A stretch of DNA of 64,000 nucleotides from Ursus arctos (GCF_023065955.2 NW_026622974.1:32581718-32645717); one strand, 5' to 3'; positions 34,161-45,599 are shown, counted from the stretch's first letter. Numbers and translations are program-made. Notes: generated by a model from the sequence alone, not told the origin.

Positions 34161-36600
34161 GGCAGCACCCTGGGCTGCTTCTGTGCACCATTACTTGTTT
34201 CTCTCTGTGATTTCACTCCTTTCTTTTCTGAATGACCTTATTCGAATGATCTGGCTTATGTGTTTCATTCAAGACTCATAGAGCTATTTTATGCCAACAA
34301 ATTCTCTGGAATCTGATACTATTAATACAGGCATTAGTTTATTAAGATCTTATAGCATAAGGCCTATAGTTTCTCCCGGCCCAAATATATGGTCCAGAAA
34401 TACTATTCAGCATGTATTTTAACTGAGATAATGAAACGTTTAAATAAGCACTCTAGGCTGAGTCATGAAGCATGAAGACCAGTAGGGAACATGGTAAGGC
34501 AGGTTCAGGCAGGCGGGACCAGGAAACAACTCGGTCATCATGCATACTTTGGAAGGGGTAGCCCACCTTCCCAATCGTAGAATGAAAGGAGTCCAGCCAA
34601 GTTGGCAACCTCATTCAAGGCTGGTGAACAGACAGCCATAGCACATTCTGCTAACAGAGATAATAGTCATGGTCAGTTGGAGGTCCTCTTCTAGGAAAAT
34701 GGAGGGGCAAGATGAGCCATCTGAATTGAAGCAAGTCCTTAGATGGCAGCTGAACTACAGAGGCAGGACCCAGCTCCAAGATAGAGGAGCCTGGGCGAGC
34801 ATTCACACGCTGTCCAACCCAGACATGCAGACTGCATTTTAGAACTGACTCCTGGCCCAGCAGGAAATGGGAGGCCTAATCAGAGGCCAGAGCCTAGGCC
34901 CAGTGGGTTGCACTGGTTGCTCTGAATAGTCTCTGTGAAGCCCTTGGTCATGGGCTTTTCTCATGCCTCAGCTGGACTGTATTTCCTCCTTTCTATCTTC
35001 TCTTTTCTCTTTCAGAAATTCTTATTATTTAAATTTATCTCCTAGTTTAATCCTCCAATTTCTGAGAGTTTCTTTTCTGTTTTTCTATTAGAACTCTTCA
35101 GGGATTTATTTGTTTTGCTTTTATTTTGTTTCACTTCCTGATCTATTTCCTTAAATTTATCCCCTAGCTGTTTTATTGACTTTTTCCATTTCAATTTTCC
35201 TGAATTTTAACTTACAAGAGCCCCCCCAGCTCTTGTTTCATGGCCACAATGTATTCTCTTATCTCTCCCTGAGGAATTCAATTTTAAGATGTTTGGGCAT
35301 GTTTGTTTCTTCTCTTCTCTGTACAGTCTCTGAATCCTTTGACTTCCTTTTATTTTTTACTTTTTTGTCTGTTTTTCATGTGAGCAGTTTCCCTCAGCAT
35401 CGACCCATCCTTGGCCGTTCTTACTCATTGGTATACGAGCAAAACCCCCTCATAGCTGAGTGGAGCTGTGAGCAGCGCCAACCCTTGTTTTCTGGTGAAC
35501 CTCGTGGCCATGTACAGGCAGAGATGGCCATTTTGTCAAGTGACCCTCAAATACTGGTGTCTGTACATCTGTTCTGCCCCAATCCATTTCTCCAGAGAAG
35601 AGTCCTCCACTTACCTACCAGGAGAGGGTAAGCCTCCAGTGTTAAGGGGGAAAGTTCAGCCTGGGGTTGAAGAGGGAGCTCACCACTGGACGTGTGGGCT
35701 TTCACTAAATCCTCCTGCTTCCAGCCCCTGCTCTCACCCTACCTGCCTCCCCCAACCTGCAGTTCTTGAGTCAGTCCTTTCTTTGGGAACTTCAGAAAGT
35801 TAGTAAAGTCTTCCCAGCAAATTCCAGAATTCCAGTGAATAACTTCCTAAGCAGGATCACTTTTAAAAGGTTGCAAATCAGACCTTAAGAATATGTTCCT
35901 ATATATCCCCTTTTGAGGACAGTGAAGAAAATTGCTACAAAGTTACAAAGGGCTTGGTTGCAGAGCTGGGTCATGCAGGGTGGCATTCCTACTCGTATGC
36001 TCATGAGACACTTGGCAGCGCGGGACAGAGTGGGGCTGGGAGGGAGGGGGGCCCAGGGACCTGTGTGAGCTTTTGTCCTGAGCCACTAGGGACAGGCTGT
36101 TTCGGTAAGGTACCTTCACCAGTAAAATAGGGGGTTGAGGATGGGATCTTAGGTCCCTACCAGCTCAAACATCATGTATTCCATTCCACAACTGATGTAC
36201 CCATCTCCTTTCATCCCTGTAGAAAGCTAGGATGAGTCATATACAGATGTCATAAATTCTACAGGACACGAAGGAGATAGGACATGACTACATGAACCAC
36301 ATCCCCCACCTGATGCAGTTTGGGGTGACACATGAAGATGCAGCCTTCCCCTTGCTCTGCTTCCGCAGTTATTTGAGCTTTCCTTTCAGGCATGAAAAAG
36401 CAATATCTGTAAAAATGTTTCTTTTAAGGCTTGTTGGGGTTGGAGTTTCACATTTCAAAATCTGCATTTTATTTCTAAGAAATAAGAATGAGACAAGCCA
36501 GTTTGTGTGGCTGGGGATGAATTTAAATGTGTAATTATATACATCACTTACAAAGGGCAACTGCAGAAAGCCTGTTAATGCAGTGTGCCAGAGGTCTGTG
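34161..36600. other. single-copy DNA, no gene recognised
   Basis: No gene recognised. The 151-codon frame at 35176-35631 is the second longest in the window. Its first half comes from a T-rich tract (34980-35400), and I see neither domain nor splice support. Confidence 0.35.
36032..36051 (+). other. G-quadruplex motif
   Basis: Runs G4-CT-G3-A-G3-A-G6 give four guanine tracts with loops of two, one and one base, a strong predicted quadruplex. Confidence 0.75.
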
Positions 36601-36625
36601 AGGTGTGTTGCTAATGTTTACCTTA

Positions 36626-36656
36626 CACGCACATTTACACACACACACACACACAA
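36626..36656. repeat. CA microsatellite
   Basis: An ACACAC run, preceded by CGCACATTTACACA and ending in CAAAACC. Confidence 0.85.
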
Positions 36657-37440
36657 AACCTTACAACGTGTCCTTGCAAATGCCTGAGAATGAATGACAA
36701 CACTACCTTTGTATGCAGGGAAATGTCCTTGTAGTCACTCTTAGGAGATACTGGGAAATAGTTCAGCAAAAGATAAAACTATAAGCAGAATATATCATTC
36801 CTCTGAATAACCTGTGTCCTTCAACAACTTTAAGCCCTTTCCCCCATGCTACCTTGAAAGGAGAACTTTTTCAATTAGAAAGGCTTTTATCTGCAATTTC
36901 TAGGAAACCAGCTCCAGCATGACTCCCTGACACACTTACAGGTCTCCACATGGGGGCCACCGAGGCAAGGCCCAGCTGCAGTCTGACTTGTCATGGTGGT
37001 TGCCCTGTCCTCCTCGCAGGAGCTCAGCAGGAGGGGCGGTTTGGTGAGAAGCTGTCACAAAGCTCTTTCCTACCCATTGCCCTATGTTGTGGAAGGTGGC
37101 CACAAGGCAGTTTCTCATCTGTTTCCCTGATTCTTATGACATGGGACTTCCCACCTGTCCCCGTCCTTTGAAAAGAACTGCAGATGCTAAACTGCTTGGC
37201 TGGAGTCTACATTTGGCTCCTCGGCAACAGAGTGTCCCTCTGCTTGTGTTGCCCATCATCTGGCCTTTTTGGTCTGGTGTAGTCCTGTGGGATGAGGGAT
37301 GCAGGTAGCTGGCACCATGTGGCTCTAGTTTACGCTATCTGTTTAATAGATGTCAAAATCCATTTGGGCTTATGGTCTCCTTATTGGCTGAATCAACAGA
37401 AGTGTGGCAAGCCAACATAACAGTGTTTTAAGCGGCCACA
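36657..37440. other. single-copy DNA, no gene recognised
   Basis: No repeat or exon recognised. Short frames at 36936-37308 on both strands have no motifs. Confidence 0.35.
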
Positions 37441-37444
37441 CTGC

Positions 37445-37920
37445 CCCTTAGTGATCGACTGTTTCAAGGAAAGCCTGACCAACAGTAGCTTAAGAAAAAG
37501 AAAACGTTTATTTTCCTCCACTGGACATAGGCAACTGCTATGTTAAGTCAGCACATGTTAGTGCAAAAATTCTTCAGTCTGTTTGGCCAAAAGATGGCTA
37601 CTACAGTTCTAGGCATCACATCTGCATTCAAGGCAGGACAAAGCAGCGAAGGCAGGAAGCAACTATCTGCCTAGTTTTCTTAGGAAAACAAAGCTTCCTC
37701 AAAACCTGCCCTCCTTTCCTTTTGTGCATTATTGGTCCTAACAGGGTCATAGCACCCTGAGCTTAAGGGAGGCCAGATACCCAGTTTTGAAAGAAAGGCA
37801 CTAGATCAGCATGATTGGTCTGGACTACACCAGACTAATCACAGTACACCCCTGGGCTGTCCCCTTGCCTCTCTGCACAGAATAGATTAGGAACTTAGCC
37901 AGGGGAGCAGCTTTGTTCCA
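37445..37920 (-). repeat. unassigned ancient transposon fossil
   Basis: GTAGCTTAAGAAAAAGAAAA with CGTTTATTTTCCTCCACTGG, AAGATGGCTACTACAGTTCT, AGGCATCACATCTGCATTCA and ACCAGACTAATCACAGTACA match a pattern I have seen repeatedly in mammalian genomes. It is probably a reversed LTR, but I cannot name the family. Confidence 0.4.
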
Positions 37921-38084
37921 AACACTTAGCACAAGTTGGGAAGCACAGTAGTAAGTTCCCCACATACTTTTATTGAGTAAAATTAAAACCTTGAATACTT
38001 AACAACCTACAACATTCGAGGCCTATATATATCTTAGTTTAAACTCATAAAAATAAAAAATGCATTCATGGTCTCCAGAAAGAG

Positions 38085-38840
38085 ACTAGCACAATAAAAC
38101 GCAAATGCAAACCAAGAAAAATATTTGCAACTCCTAGCATGTAAAAATGGCTTATTTTTCAAACATTAGAAACTTGAGATGAGAAAGATCACCAAGCCAA
38201 AAGATAAGTGGGCAAGAACATGGACAGACAGATCACATAAAAAGTATAAAGGAAACCTCAAACCTTAGATGCTCGACCTTACTCATAATTTTTAAAATGG
38301 TAATTAAAAATGTTGAAATGCCATTCTCACTCATCATATTGGCAAACATCCAAAAGGTCAGCAATATCCTGTGTTAGTAAGGCTGTAAAGAAAGAAGCAT
38401 TTCTGGTAGAACGCAAATGGCACAGTCCCTAGAAGGGCCATGTGGTGGTAACTATGCAACAGTACGAATGTTTCCACACTTCAACCCCACTCTCATACTT
38501 CTGGAAGGTTATCCCACAGGAGTCCCTGCACAGCTACAAAACTGCGTGTACAACTGTTATACTGAGCCACCGACAGTAACAGCATAAGAAGAGAAGCAAC
38601 CCATTTCCACAAATGGATGGTTGGTGACATAAACTATCAAACATCTTGCAATGGAAAACAATAAGGCTGGAAAAGAATGAGGCTACCTTGTCCGTTGTGC
38701 TCGGGGAAGGTATCCAGGACAGATGGTTCGGTAGAAAGGCGAAGTTCAGGAGAGTGAACACAACGCGATGCCTGTGGTGTCATAAAGGGGAGGGTCAGTT
38801 TATTTTTGTTTATAATTGCATAAGGTACTGAAGGTGTAGC
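38085..38840 (+). mobile_element. ancient LINE-1 (L1M/HAL1-like) remnant
   Basis: GCAAACCAAGAAAAATATTT, CCATTCTCACTCATCATATT with GGCAAACATCC, TGTTAGTAAGGCTGTAAAGA and TATCAAACATCTTGCAATGG occur in ORF2 C-terminal order. It is heavily degraded with no frame left. Confidence 0.65.
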
Positions 38841-39009
38841 TGTACTTCTAGGGGAGGGAAGAGATGGGAGAACAGGGTGGGTAGAGCAGAAGCAGAACTT
38901 CTCACTCCATACCATTCCTCATTTTACAATCTGTAAATCGTTCCCTATTCCAAAAATTAAGTTTTTAAAATCCCACATCTTGTATGTAGTTTTTAGAACC
39001 AGATTATAT

Positions 39010-39150
39010 GTCTTTGTATCTCTGCCTCGCCTCTTACTCCATGAGTGAATTGGAGCACATTTCTTAACCTCTCTGAAGAAGATTTTAATGAGTTGATAAA
39101 TGTAAAGGAATAAAGTCTAAAACAGAGTAAGTTCTGGCTGTTGTTAATAC
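39010..39150 (+). repeat. MIR SINE, plus strand
   Basis: TCTTACTCCATGAGTGAATT, ATTTCTTAACCTCTCTGAAG and AACAGAGTAAGTTCTGGCTG fit a diverged MIR missing part of its middle. Confidence 0.6.
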
Positions 39151-40720
39151 TGCATTGAATAGGAATAATGTTGAAGAACTCTTGGTATCTATTTAATGAA
39201 AAGATTTCCAGAATCTTTCCAATATTCCTGTATAATAGTTATAATCTGTTTCTCTTTTTGAAGATAATAAAATGGCTGCCAAGAGAAATAAAGCAATGAA
39301 ATCCAAGATAGCACCGATTCGGAGCCAGGACAAATGCAGGAGATGACACTTGGGCACTGCCAGATCATTCCATGTCAAACTGACGGGGACACTACAAGAC
39401 AAGAGCACTGATCGCATTCCCTTCTAGCAAATCAAAAAGAGAATATCACAAACCTGATTTTGAGGTATTAGGAATGTGCAAACTGTTTCAAGATGTGTAA
39501 AACATCTGCAAAACACAGCCCCTGAAAGTAACTGCTACAGTTCTGGATGAAATCAATAGATGAAATCTTCCTACTCATTTTCTAGTTGCCCAGAAAATGG
39601 GGGTCACCATCAGGATGGGAGTTTCTAGGAGAAACTTTAAATAAAAGACAACGGGTTCAGCTGTGGTGCTTGCTTTTACACTCCTGATCATGCCTACCCT
39701 ATGCTTATTTTTAAAAATAGAGAATTACTAATGCAGAAATGACACAATAAGCTGGGCACTGTCAGTTCATTTGTCAACCCCTTTTGGATGGCTTAGGTTG
39801 GCTTTTTCTGTGGGAAATGAATATGTGCATGACATTTCGATGTTTGGATGATCAGATATATTGGGTAACACTGATTCAAAACAGTACAAGGAAACAGTTT
39901 TGGTGTTTTTCTTTCTAATCAAAAAAACGAAGCCTAACGCATTGTGAAGAAATTGTGCCCCCTGCTGATTTAATTTGATATTAATGTTATCAGCTTAAAA
40001 AAAAAAATTTTTTTTTTAAACCAGGCCTGCAGGAGAGTGCTGTGTCCTCAAGGTCACTAAGGCAGCCTCTCCTAGTAATTAAGAACTCTTTGCTTGATAT
40101 CGACCTTGGAGAAAAAGGAACCAAAAGAAGAATGCTTCCTTTTGTGAGTCTTTTAAGATATTTGTACTAAGAACCTTCTCAGTATTCCACGTACCTTTGT
40201 CGACTCTGGGAGAAGCAAGCAAGACAAAAAGCTTAGAGACACATGTGGCTTAATGGTGAGCATAGCCCCTTGTGATTACCTTCAGTTTTGTTAGGACGCA
40301 AAGGACATTAGAACTCTGTTCCAACTATCAGAAGAAATAAAAATGCTCTTGCATTGGCTGCGTTTATTCAGTCCGAGAATACGATTATTGCCATGAATAG
40401 CAATCATGGTCATACGTTCCAGGTGCCAGAAGTCATTTTTTAACTGGATATGAGCCAATTCTTCAGATTCCAAATGCGTCCTCTATAAAGGGCTCCAGCC
40501 CTGAACAAAATTGTTAACTAGAAATGTAGCAACTGCAACTCAATCCCCCTCTTCTGGGATCCTCATATTTGTCTTGATGCCTTGGTCCCTTCCTTGCCTA
40601 CTGCCTCTCAACCCAAGCTTTTGTTTCATTTCTTTTTCTGGTCTGGTACTAATTTCTAACAAGTAGCTAAGCAATCTTTCAGGAAGTTTTCATTGACAGC
40701 ACTTCTGCTCTTCTCCTCTG
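39151..40720. other. single-copy DNA, no gene recognised
   Basis: No gene recognised. An A11-T10 palindrome flanked by TT and AAA lies at about 39995-40020. It is expected to be intrinsically bent or rigid DNA. Confidence 0.4.
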
Positions 40721-40724
40721 CAAT

Positions 40725-41097
40725 GAACTAAATGTTTGTGTCCTCCCAAAATCCATATGATGAAGCCCTAACCCCACTGTGATGACAGTATTTGGAGGTG
40801 AGGCCTTTGGAAGGTTAATTAGGTTTAGATGAGATCATAAGAATGCAACCCGAATTATGTGACTGGCACCCTTAACAAGGGCATGTAGAGAACAGAGCAC
40901 GTTCCCTCTGCCACGTGAGGGCACAGCAAGAAGGTGGCCTTCTGCAAATCAGGGAGAAGGTCCTCACCAAGAACCCAACCATTCTGATGACCTGATCTTG
41001 GACTTCTGGCCTCCTGAACTGTGAGAAATAAATGACTTCTGTTTAAACCCACCACTCTGTGACATTTTGTTACCGCAGCCGGAGCTATAAGACATTT
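40725..41097 (+). mobile_element. MST/MLT1-type solo LTR (ERVL-MaLR)
   Basis: Landmarks in order: AAATGTTTGTGTCCTCCCAA, GAAGCCCTAACCCCACTGTG, AGGTGAGGCCTTTGGAAGGT, GTGAGGGCACAGCAAGAAGG, TTGGACTTCTGGCCTCCTGA and AACTGTGAGAAATAAATGAC. No internal retroviral region adjoins it. Confidence 0.88.
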
Positions 41098-41403
41098 TCT
41101 CAAAGAAATACTCACCTCTTTAGGAGAAATTCCTGAATGTGGAAAGGACTTCAGTGGCATATTTAGTCTTGGAGAAGATAATGGAGGAGGTGTTTGGAGT
41201 AGAGCGCCACACCTCAGGCCTCTCCTAGCTGAGGCCACAGGCCACATCACTGCTCCTCTGCATCTGTGAAAAGACCAACCTTTTCCAGTCTGAAGGATAC
41301 AAAACTTTGTTCCAGATTCAAGTAACAGGTAGGTAGGAAAAATTCCTTTTCCCCCAACCCTTAGAAGGACTTTGTCTACCCGGAGTCCCTTTGTTCTTTA
41401 ATT

Positions 41404-41560
41404 AGGGTTGCCAGATTTAGCAAAGAAGAGTACAGGGCACCCAGTTACATTTCGATTTAAGATAACGATGAATGATCTAATATTTGCTGTTTATCTGAAA
41501 TTCAAATTCGATTTAACTGGAGTCCAGCATTTTCTCTGATTTCACTGTTTTCACGCTTTG
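41404..41560. mobile_element. palindromic MITE-like element
   Basis: Starts TAGGGTTGCCAGATTTAGCA. The left arm GGGCACCCAGTTACATTTCG, then ATTTAAGATAA, is complementary to the right arm TTATCTGAAATTCAAATTCG, then ATTTAACTGGAGTCC. This makes a long imperfect inverted repeat with a short central loop. The pattern matches a known palindromic mammalian element whose name I cannot give with certainty. The right terminus is eroded. Confidence 0.6.
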
Positions 41561-41589
41561 TTTTCCAGGACGTTCTAAATCCACCCAGA

Positions 41590-41800
41590 GCAGCTACTAG
41601 GCCAGATGGGGAAGGCAGCCCAGGTCACCATAGCCGCCCCTCACGGCAGCAGCTGTCTCGGGCATTCATCTCCCTCTAGCGGCCTCCAGAGACATCACAC
41701 CGCCAAGGCGGGGGTGGCAACCTGGCATCTAGCGCCGGGGCCTGGGAGAGGACGCTGGAAGCCCACACTCTCAGGGCGTTCTCAAAACACTGGGGAAGGG
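41590..41800. other. small CpG-rich segment
   Basis: GC-rich with several CpG (for example CATAGCCGCCCCTCACGGCA and ACCGCCAAGGCGGGGGTGGC). An acceptor-like tract TTTGTTTTCCAG at about 41558-41569 precedes it and CCCAG followed by GTCACC lies at about 41617-41627, but no convincing exon results. Confidence 0.3.
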
Positions 41801-41841
41801 GCCTGAGGAGTTCAAAGCCAGCTAAACCTAGATCCATTCCA

Positions 41842-41863
41842 CCCCGTACCCCACCCCCACCCC
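41842..41863 (-). other. G-quadruplex motif on the minus strand
   Basis: On the plus strand it reads C4-GTA-C4-A-C5-A-C4, so the minus strand has four guanine runs with loops of one, one and three bases. Confidence 0.75.
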
Positions 41864-42074
41864 AGGCCTTTGCACAGGAAAGTGGCCCTGTTCCCATGAG
41901 CAGAAATGGTGTTTCTCTTGTACAATGGAAAAGTGTCTCTAGAACAATCTAAGCTGATGGTTCATGTCTAACCCGGGGTTACACTCCATCACTAATGACT
42001 GACTGATAGCCGTTGTCATTCCATGCTGACGAGAAATCTAAGCCCTTCTTCCCACTGGATCCCCAAATGATTTA

Positions 42075-42176
42075 TCACTATTCACTTAGACAGCAAGGTC
42101 CAGGAAGGTGGAGACACTTGTCTGTCTTCCCTAATGTGCGTGGCACCCAGTAAATATGTTTAAATGAACTGATGTT
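42075..42176 (+). repeat. LINE-2 3' end fragment
   Basis: CTTAGACAGCAAGGTCCAGG, ACACTTGTCTGTCTTCCCTA and CGTGGCACCCAGTAAATATG match the L2 3' end. Confidence 0.75.
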
Positions 42177-43049
42177 GAGATACACTGGGGGGAGGAGAGG
42201 GGGTTGAATTAAAAATAAAGAAGAAACCTCTTCTTATTCTAAGGTAATGATTACTTCATGAGGAGAGGAGGTGGTGACTAAAAGGCTTACCCTCATTAAT
42301 GACTGTGGCATTGGGTCTTAGAATGCCACTTCCACTCTTAACATAGTAGACTGATGGCTGGAGTCAGGACCAACACTGAGGCATCGATAAGAATGGAATG
42401 GCTTTACAGTACACGACTTAAAGTGTAAGTGAAACACGGGGTAATGTCTAAGTTAATGGAATGGAGCCGGAGCAGGGGTTCTAGAATCCAGAAGTGACTA
42501 ACAGATTACACTTCCGAGTTCCTGGAAAGACAGTTCCTTCAACAGAGGTGTTCCGCGGTTGCTTGTTGAATGAATGAATGAATGAATGAATGAAACAAAC
42601 AAACAAACAAACAAACTGTATCACAACTGTCTCCACACCAAAGTTTACCTGTCATGGAGTGCACTTATTGGTGTTAGTGGGATCAAGGCAAGGCAGGTAG
42701 AGAACTTAGTGACAGAACTTTGGTAGGAGTCCTGCTGCCGTCAGTGGTCATACTAAGGAGTGATTAGGGGCAAAGGGGACACTTTAGTCTGCCTCAGTCT
42801 CCCTCAAGCCACCCAAAGAACACAGAATCTAAGCAAAAGCAATCATCTCGCTTTGCATCATCAAGACAAATTGCCCAGAAGTTGCACCTTTTAACCAGAT
42901 TGTCCATGGAAACCCTGCTACGCAGATATGCTGGACCTCCATCCCCTAGTACCCATCTTAGCCCTGATCTGTCATCTCACAGACTGGGTGGTAGGTATTT
43001 GCACAGGAAATTGAGACATCAGGTACTCACCCTTTTAAAAAATTACTCA
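42177..43049. other. single-copy DNA, no gene recognised
   Basis: No gene recognised. It contains the compound microsatellite at 42566-42616. Confidence 0.4.
42566..42616. repeat. compound GAAT / AAAC microsatellite
   Basis: About six TGAA/GAAT units switch directly into about five AAAC units. The sequence before it (GCTTGTTGAATGAATG) resembles the terminus of an L2, which may have seeded the array. Confidence 0.9.
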
Positions 43050-43640
43050 TAAGGGAGGATATAATAATTACTGAGCATCTAATATGTGGCAGGCACTATC
43101 TCTTGTTACCTCATGTGATTTTCATGGCATGTTAGTCAGCACGGCTGCTACAACAAAAACATCATAGACTGGTGGCCTAAACAAAAGACATTAATTTCTC
43201 ATGGTGAAGGAAGCTGGAAGTCTGAGATTGGAGTGTCAGCATGGTTGGGTTCTCGGTCACAGTCTTTTTTCTGGCTTGTAGATGACTGCCTTCTTGCCAT
43301 GTCCTCACATGGAAAGAGAAAGAGCTCTATTCTCTTCCTCCCTTTATAAAGACACCAGTCCCATCATGGGAGGTGTCTGCTCTCGTAACCTAATCTAAAC
43401 CTAACTACCGCCCAAAGGCCCCATCGTCAAATACCATTCTATGGGGGTTAGGATTTAAACATATGGTGCGGGGGGTACGCAAACATTCAGTCCTTAGTAC
43501 ACAGTAACACAGTGAGGTTGTCATTACTGTTCACACTCTACAGATGTGGAAATGGCAGGTTAAGGGAGGGAAGTAACTTGGCCAGGGTCATGCAGAGGGT
43601 GCCAAGGTACAAACCTACTTCTACCTGATCTCTGTCCAAC
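43050..43640 (-). repeat. MIR SINE, minus strand, split by an LTR
   Basis: The left part (43050-43132) has GAGCATCTAATATGTGGCAG and GCACTATCTC. The right part (43500-43640) has AGTGAGGTTGTCATTACTGT, CTACAGATGTGGAAATGGCA and AGTAACTTGGCCAGGGTCAT. Together they form one reversed MIR, so the LTR at 43133-43499 inserted into it. Confidence 0.85.
43133..43499 (-). mobile_element. MST/MLT1-type LTR (ERVL-MaLR), minus strand
   Basis: Reversed landmarks: TGTTAGTCAGCACGGCTGCT, ACAAAAACATCATAGACTGG, CCTTCTTGCCATGTCCTCAC, CCCTTTATAAAGACACCAGT, CCGCCCAAAGGCCCCATCGT and GGATTTAAACATATGG. No internal region remains. Confidence 0.88.
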
Positions 43641-43884
43641 TTACCACAGTGGAACTTGAGTATGCATGAGGAGGCCATCTGTATGCTAAGGAGGAGGATC
43701 AAACAACTAGGGAATGTATGCTGAAAGTCAAAAAGCAAGCAGCAAGGGAAAATGTGAAGGGAGGGTGGAGCTGTGAGTGGGAGGCAGACAAAGGCTCTGT
43801 CATTCCTCTGCTGGAACTCAGCTCCGCCACCTGGGTCTCATCAGCTAGTCCCTCCAGACCTAAGGTTCTTTAGATAACAAGGGA

Positions 43885-44035
43885 CAGTACGGTGGTTTCG
43901 AAAATCTTTCTCAGTTTTTAAATTTCCAGGCTGAGCCTCCTGAGTATTCTGATCTAGTAGGTCTAAAGAGGGGCCCAGGAATCTGCATTGATAGGAAGCA
44001 TGGCAGATTTGAAACTCAGAGGATCTGATGTTCTT
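43885..44035. repeat. MER5-like hAT fragment
   Basis: GAGTATTCTGATCTAGTAGG and AGGGGCCCAGGAATCTGCAT match the middle of MER5/Charlie-type non-autonomous hAT elements. Clear terminal inverted repeats are not visible. Confidence 0.5.
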
Positions 44036-45238
44036 TAATGCTTATTCCTCCTCTAAAATCTGTAAATCAACTACAGAGGCTACATTCTTAAGAGAATGTT
44101 CTAGTAGATTTTAATTATTTTTTATATGTAATTATTTTAGGAAAGAAGTTAAGGCATTTTGTGATTGATCTGGTGTACTTTTCTAGAGAGCAAGATTGCT
44201 AGGTGGAAGTTCTCATGGTGTTTTCTATGTCATTTCATTGGTATGTGGCAATTCATAGTCCAGTCCCAGTGGATATGTAAGCTCCTTAAATTTAGTAATT
44301 CCACTTGATGTTAGATTATAAAAAGTTATGTGGGGTAGAACCTGCAGACCTTCCAAGGAACAGTTAATCTCACAAAAAGAATGATTTTGGAAACAAAATA
44401 TAGTCATGGCTGTTTTAACCAGATTTTCTTTTAGTTATTTAGATCCTCTATTTATTCCTTGAACATGTACTTTTTTTAAGCGCTCACTATGCTAGGAGCT
44501 GTGAACAGGATGAAGAGTTGCTTGGTTTCATTAACCTACGTGTGTATCATACCTCCTCAAATCTTGTTCAGAAAGAGTCCGGGTAAAATAAAGTCAAGAA
44601 GTCAAAACGAAACAGATTACAGAATGTTCTCACGATGAACAGGATCACTGTGCACACTTACGCTAATGGGCACATGGATGGGAATGGTGCCAGGAGCAAG
44701 CTCTTAGAATATCATCAGTTATAAGAAGTCCAAAATTCCTTGAAAGGACAGAAGGAGGCTGTGTTACACCTTCAACCTGAGGTAATCTTCAAAACCCATT
44801 TTGTTCAATCACAGTCATTCAGCTAGGCTCACTATTAAACCAAAAATGAATAGTTTTAAGTCCTTTAACTAAATGTTCCCTTGTTCCCTCTTACCACTTT
44901 TTGGTTTTCCTGATAACTTAGTTCTTGGGCCCCTCAGTTCTGTCCCTCCTTGGCTATTTGCACTGTTCATACTCGTAGATAATTATTATTTCCTTCTTTA
45001 GTCATCACCCACAGTCCATACATTTCATTATCATTATCTTATTTTGGTGCAAGAAACTCATCTAATTACACCTATGCACTTCCCTGTGAAGATGGTATCA
45101 TAACATTAATAATTTGTCTCTCTTATAATTGAATAAGTTACCTAAAAATGATTTTTATATCTTATTTCTATTCCTCTCTTTATAAAACCTCTGCCTATAT
45201 TGCTGACTTGTCACCTGCTCAGATATCTGAGATGAAAT
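44036..45238. other. single-copy DNA, no gene recognised
   Basis: No gene recognised. A possible L2 trace (AGCGCTCACTATGCTAGGAG) lies at about 44480-44500. Confidence 0.35.
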
Positions 45239-45505
45239 CTACCGGTTGGGCAGGCCAGTTGATAAATGACTAACAGGCAATTCTCCTTCAGGACGCTCAA
45301 GATTGTGTAAGTTCGCCTGATTCATACCTGCTGCAGCTGCAATGTGTACTAAGAGCGCAACAACAAAGAGTAGGGATGATGACAGCCCAGCCGCGGCGAC
45401 TAGTTCTCGAACTCCATAAGCCAACAGGGAAATTACGACTTGGTAAAACAAAGAGCTCCCAAAATCATTCCAGAAATTCCAAGGACTGATGGGATTTTTC
45501 TTCAC
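45239..45505 (-). other. unexplained 88-codon ORF with hydrophobic segment
   Basis: The minus-strand frame from 45505 to 45239 starts MKKNPISPWNFWNDF and contains a hydrophobic stretch including LLAYGVRELVAAAG and SSSLLFVVALLVHIAAAAG, followed by a polar tail ending STGLPNR. It could give one or two membrane segments if translated. The DNA has more CpG than its surroundings (for example GCCGCGGCG at about 45392-45400). I do not recognise the protein, see no good start context or splice sites, and cannot exclude a chance frame in an unrecognised repeat. Confidence 0.2.
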
Positions 45506-45599
45506 ATGCTTGCAGTGAAGAGACTATGTTGTTTAATTGATGGTTTTCTTCAAGTTTGCTCCATTGTTTCTATACTTCCTTTCGAAGGCTCTTCACTGT

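Noticed and set aside
35176..35631. 151-codon plus-strand ORF
   Set aside because: The first half comes from a T-rich tract and the rest has no recognisable motif; no splice or start support.
40855..41250. 131-codon minus-strand ORF
   Set aside because: About half lies antisense in an MST/MLT1-type LTR and the remainder has no motif.
41558..41627. Acceptor-like TTTTCCAG followed by a short segment and a GT
   Set aside because: The donor (CCCAG then GTCACC) is weak and the encoded segment shows nothing recognisable.
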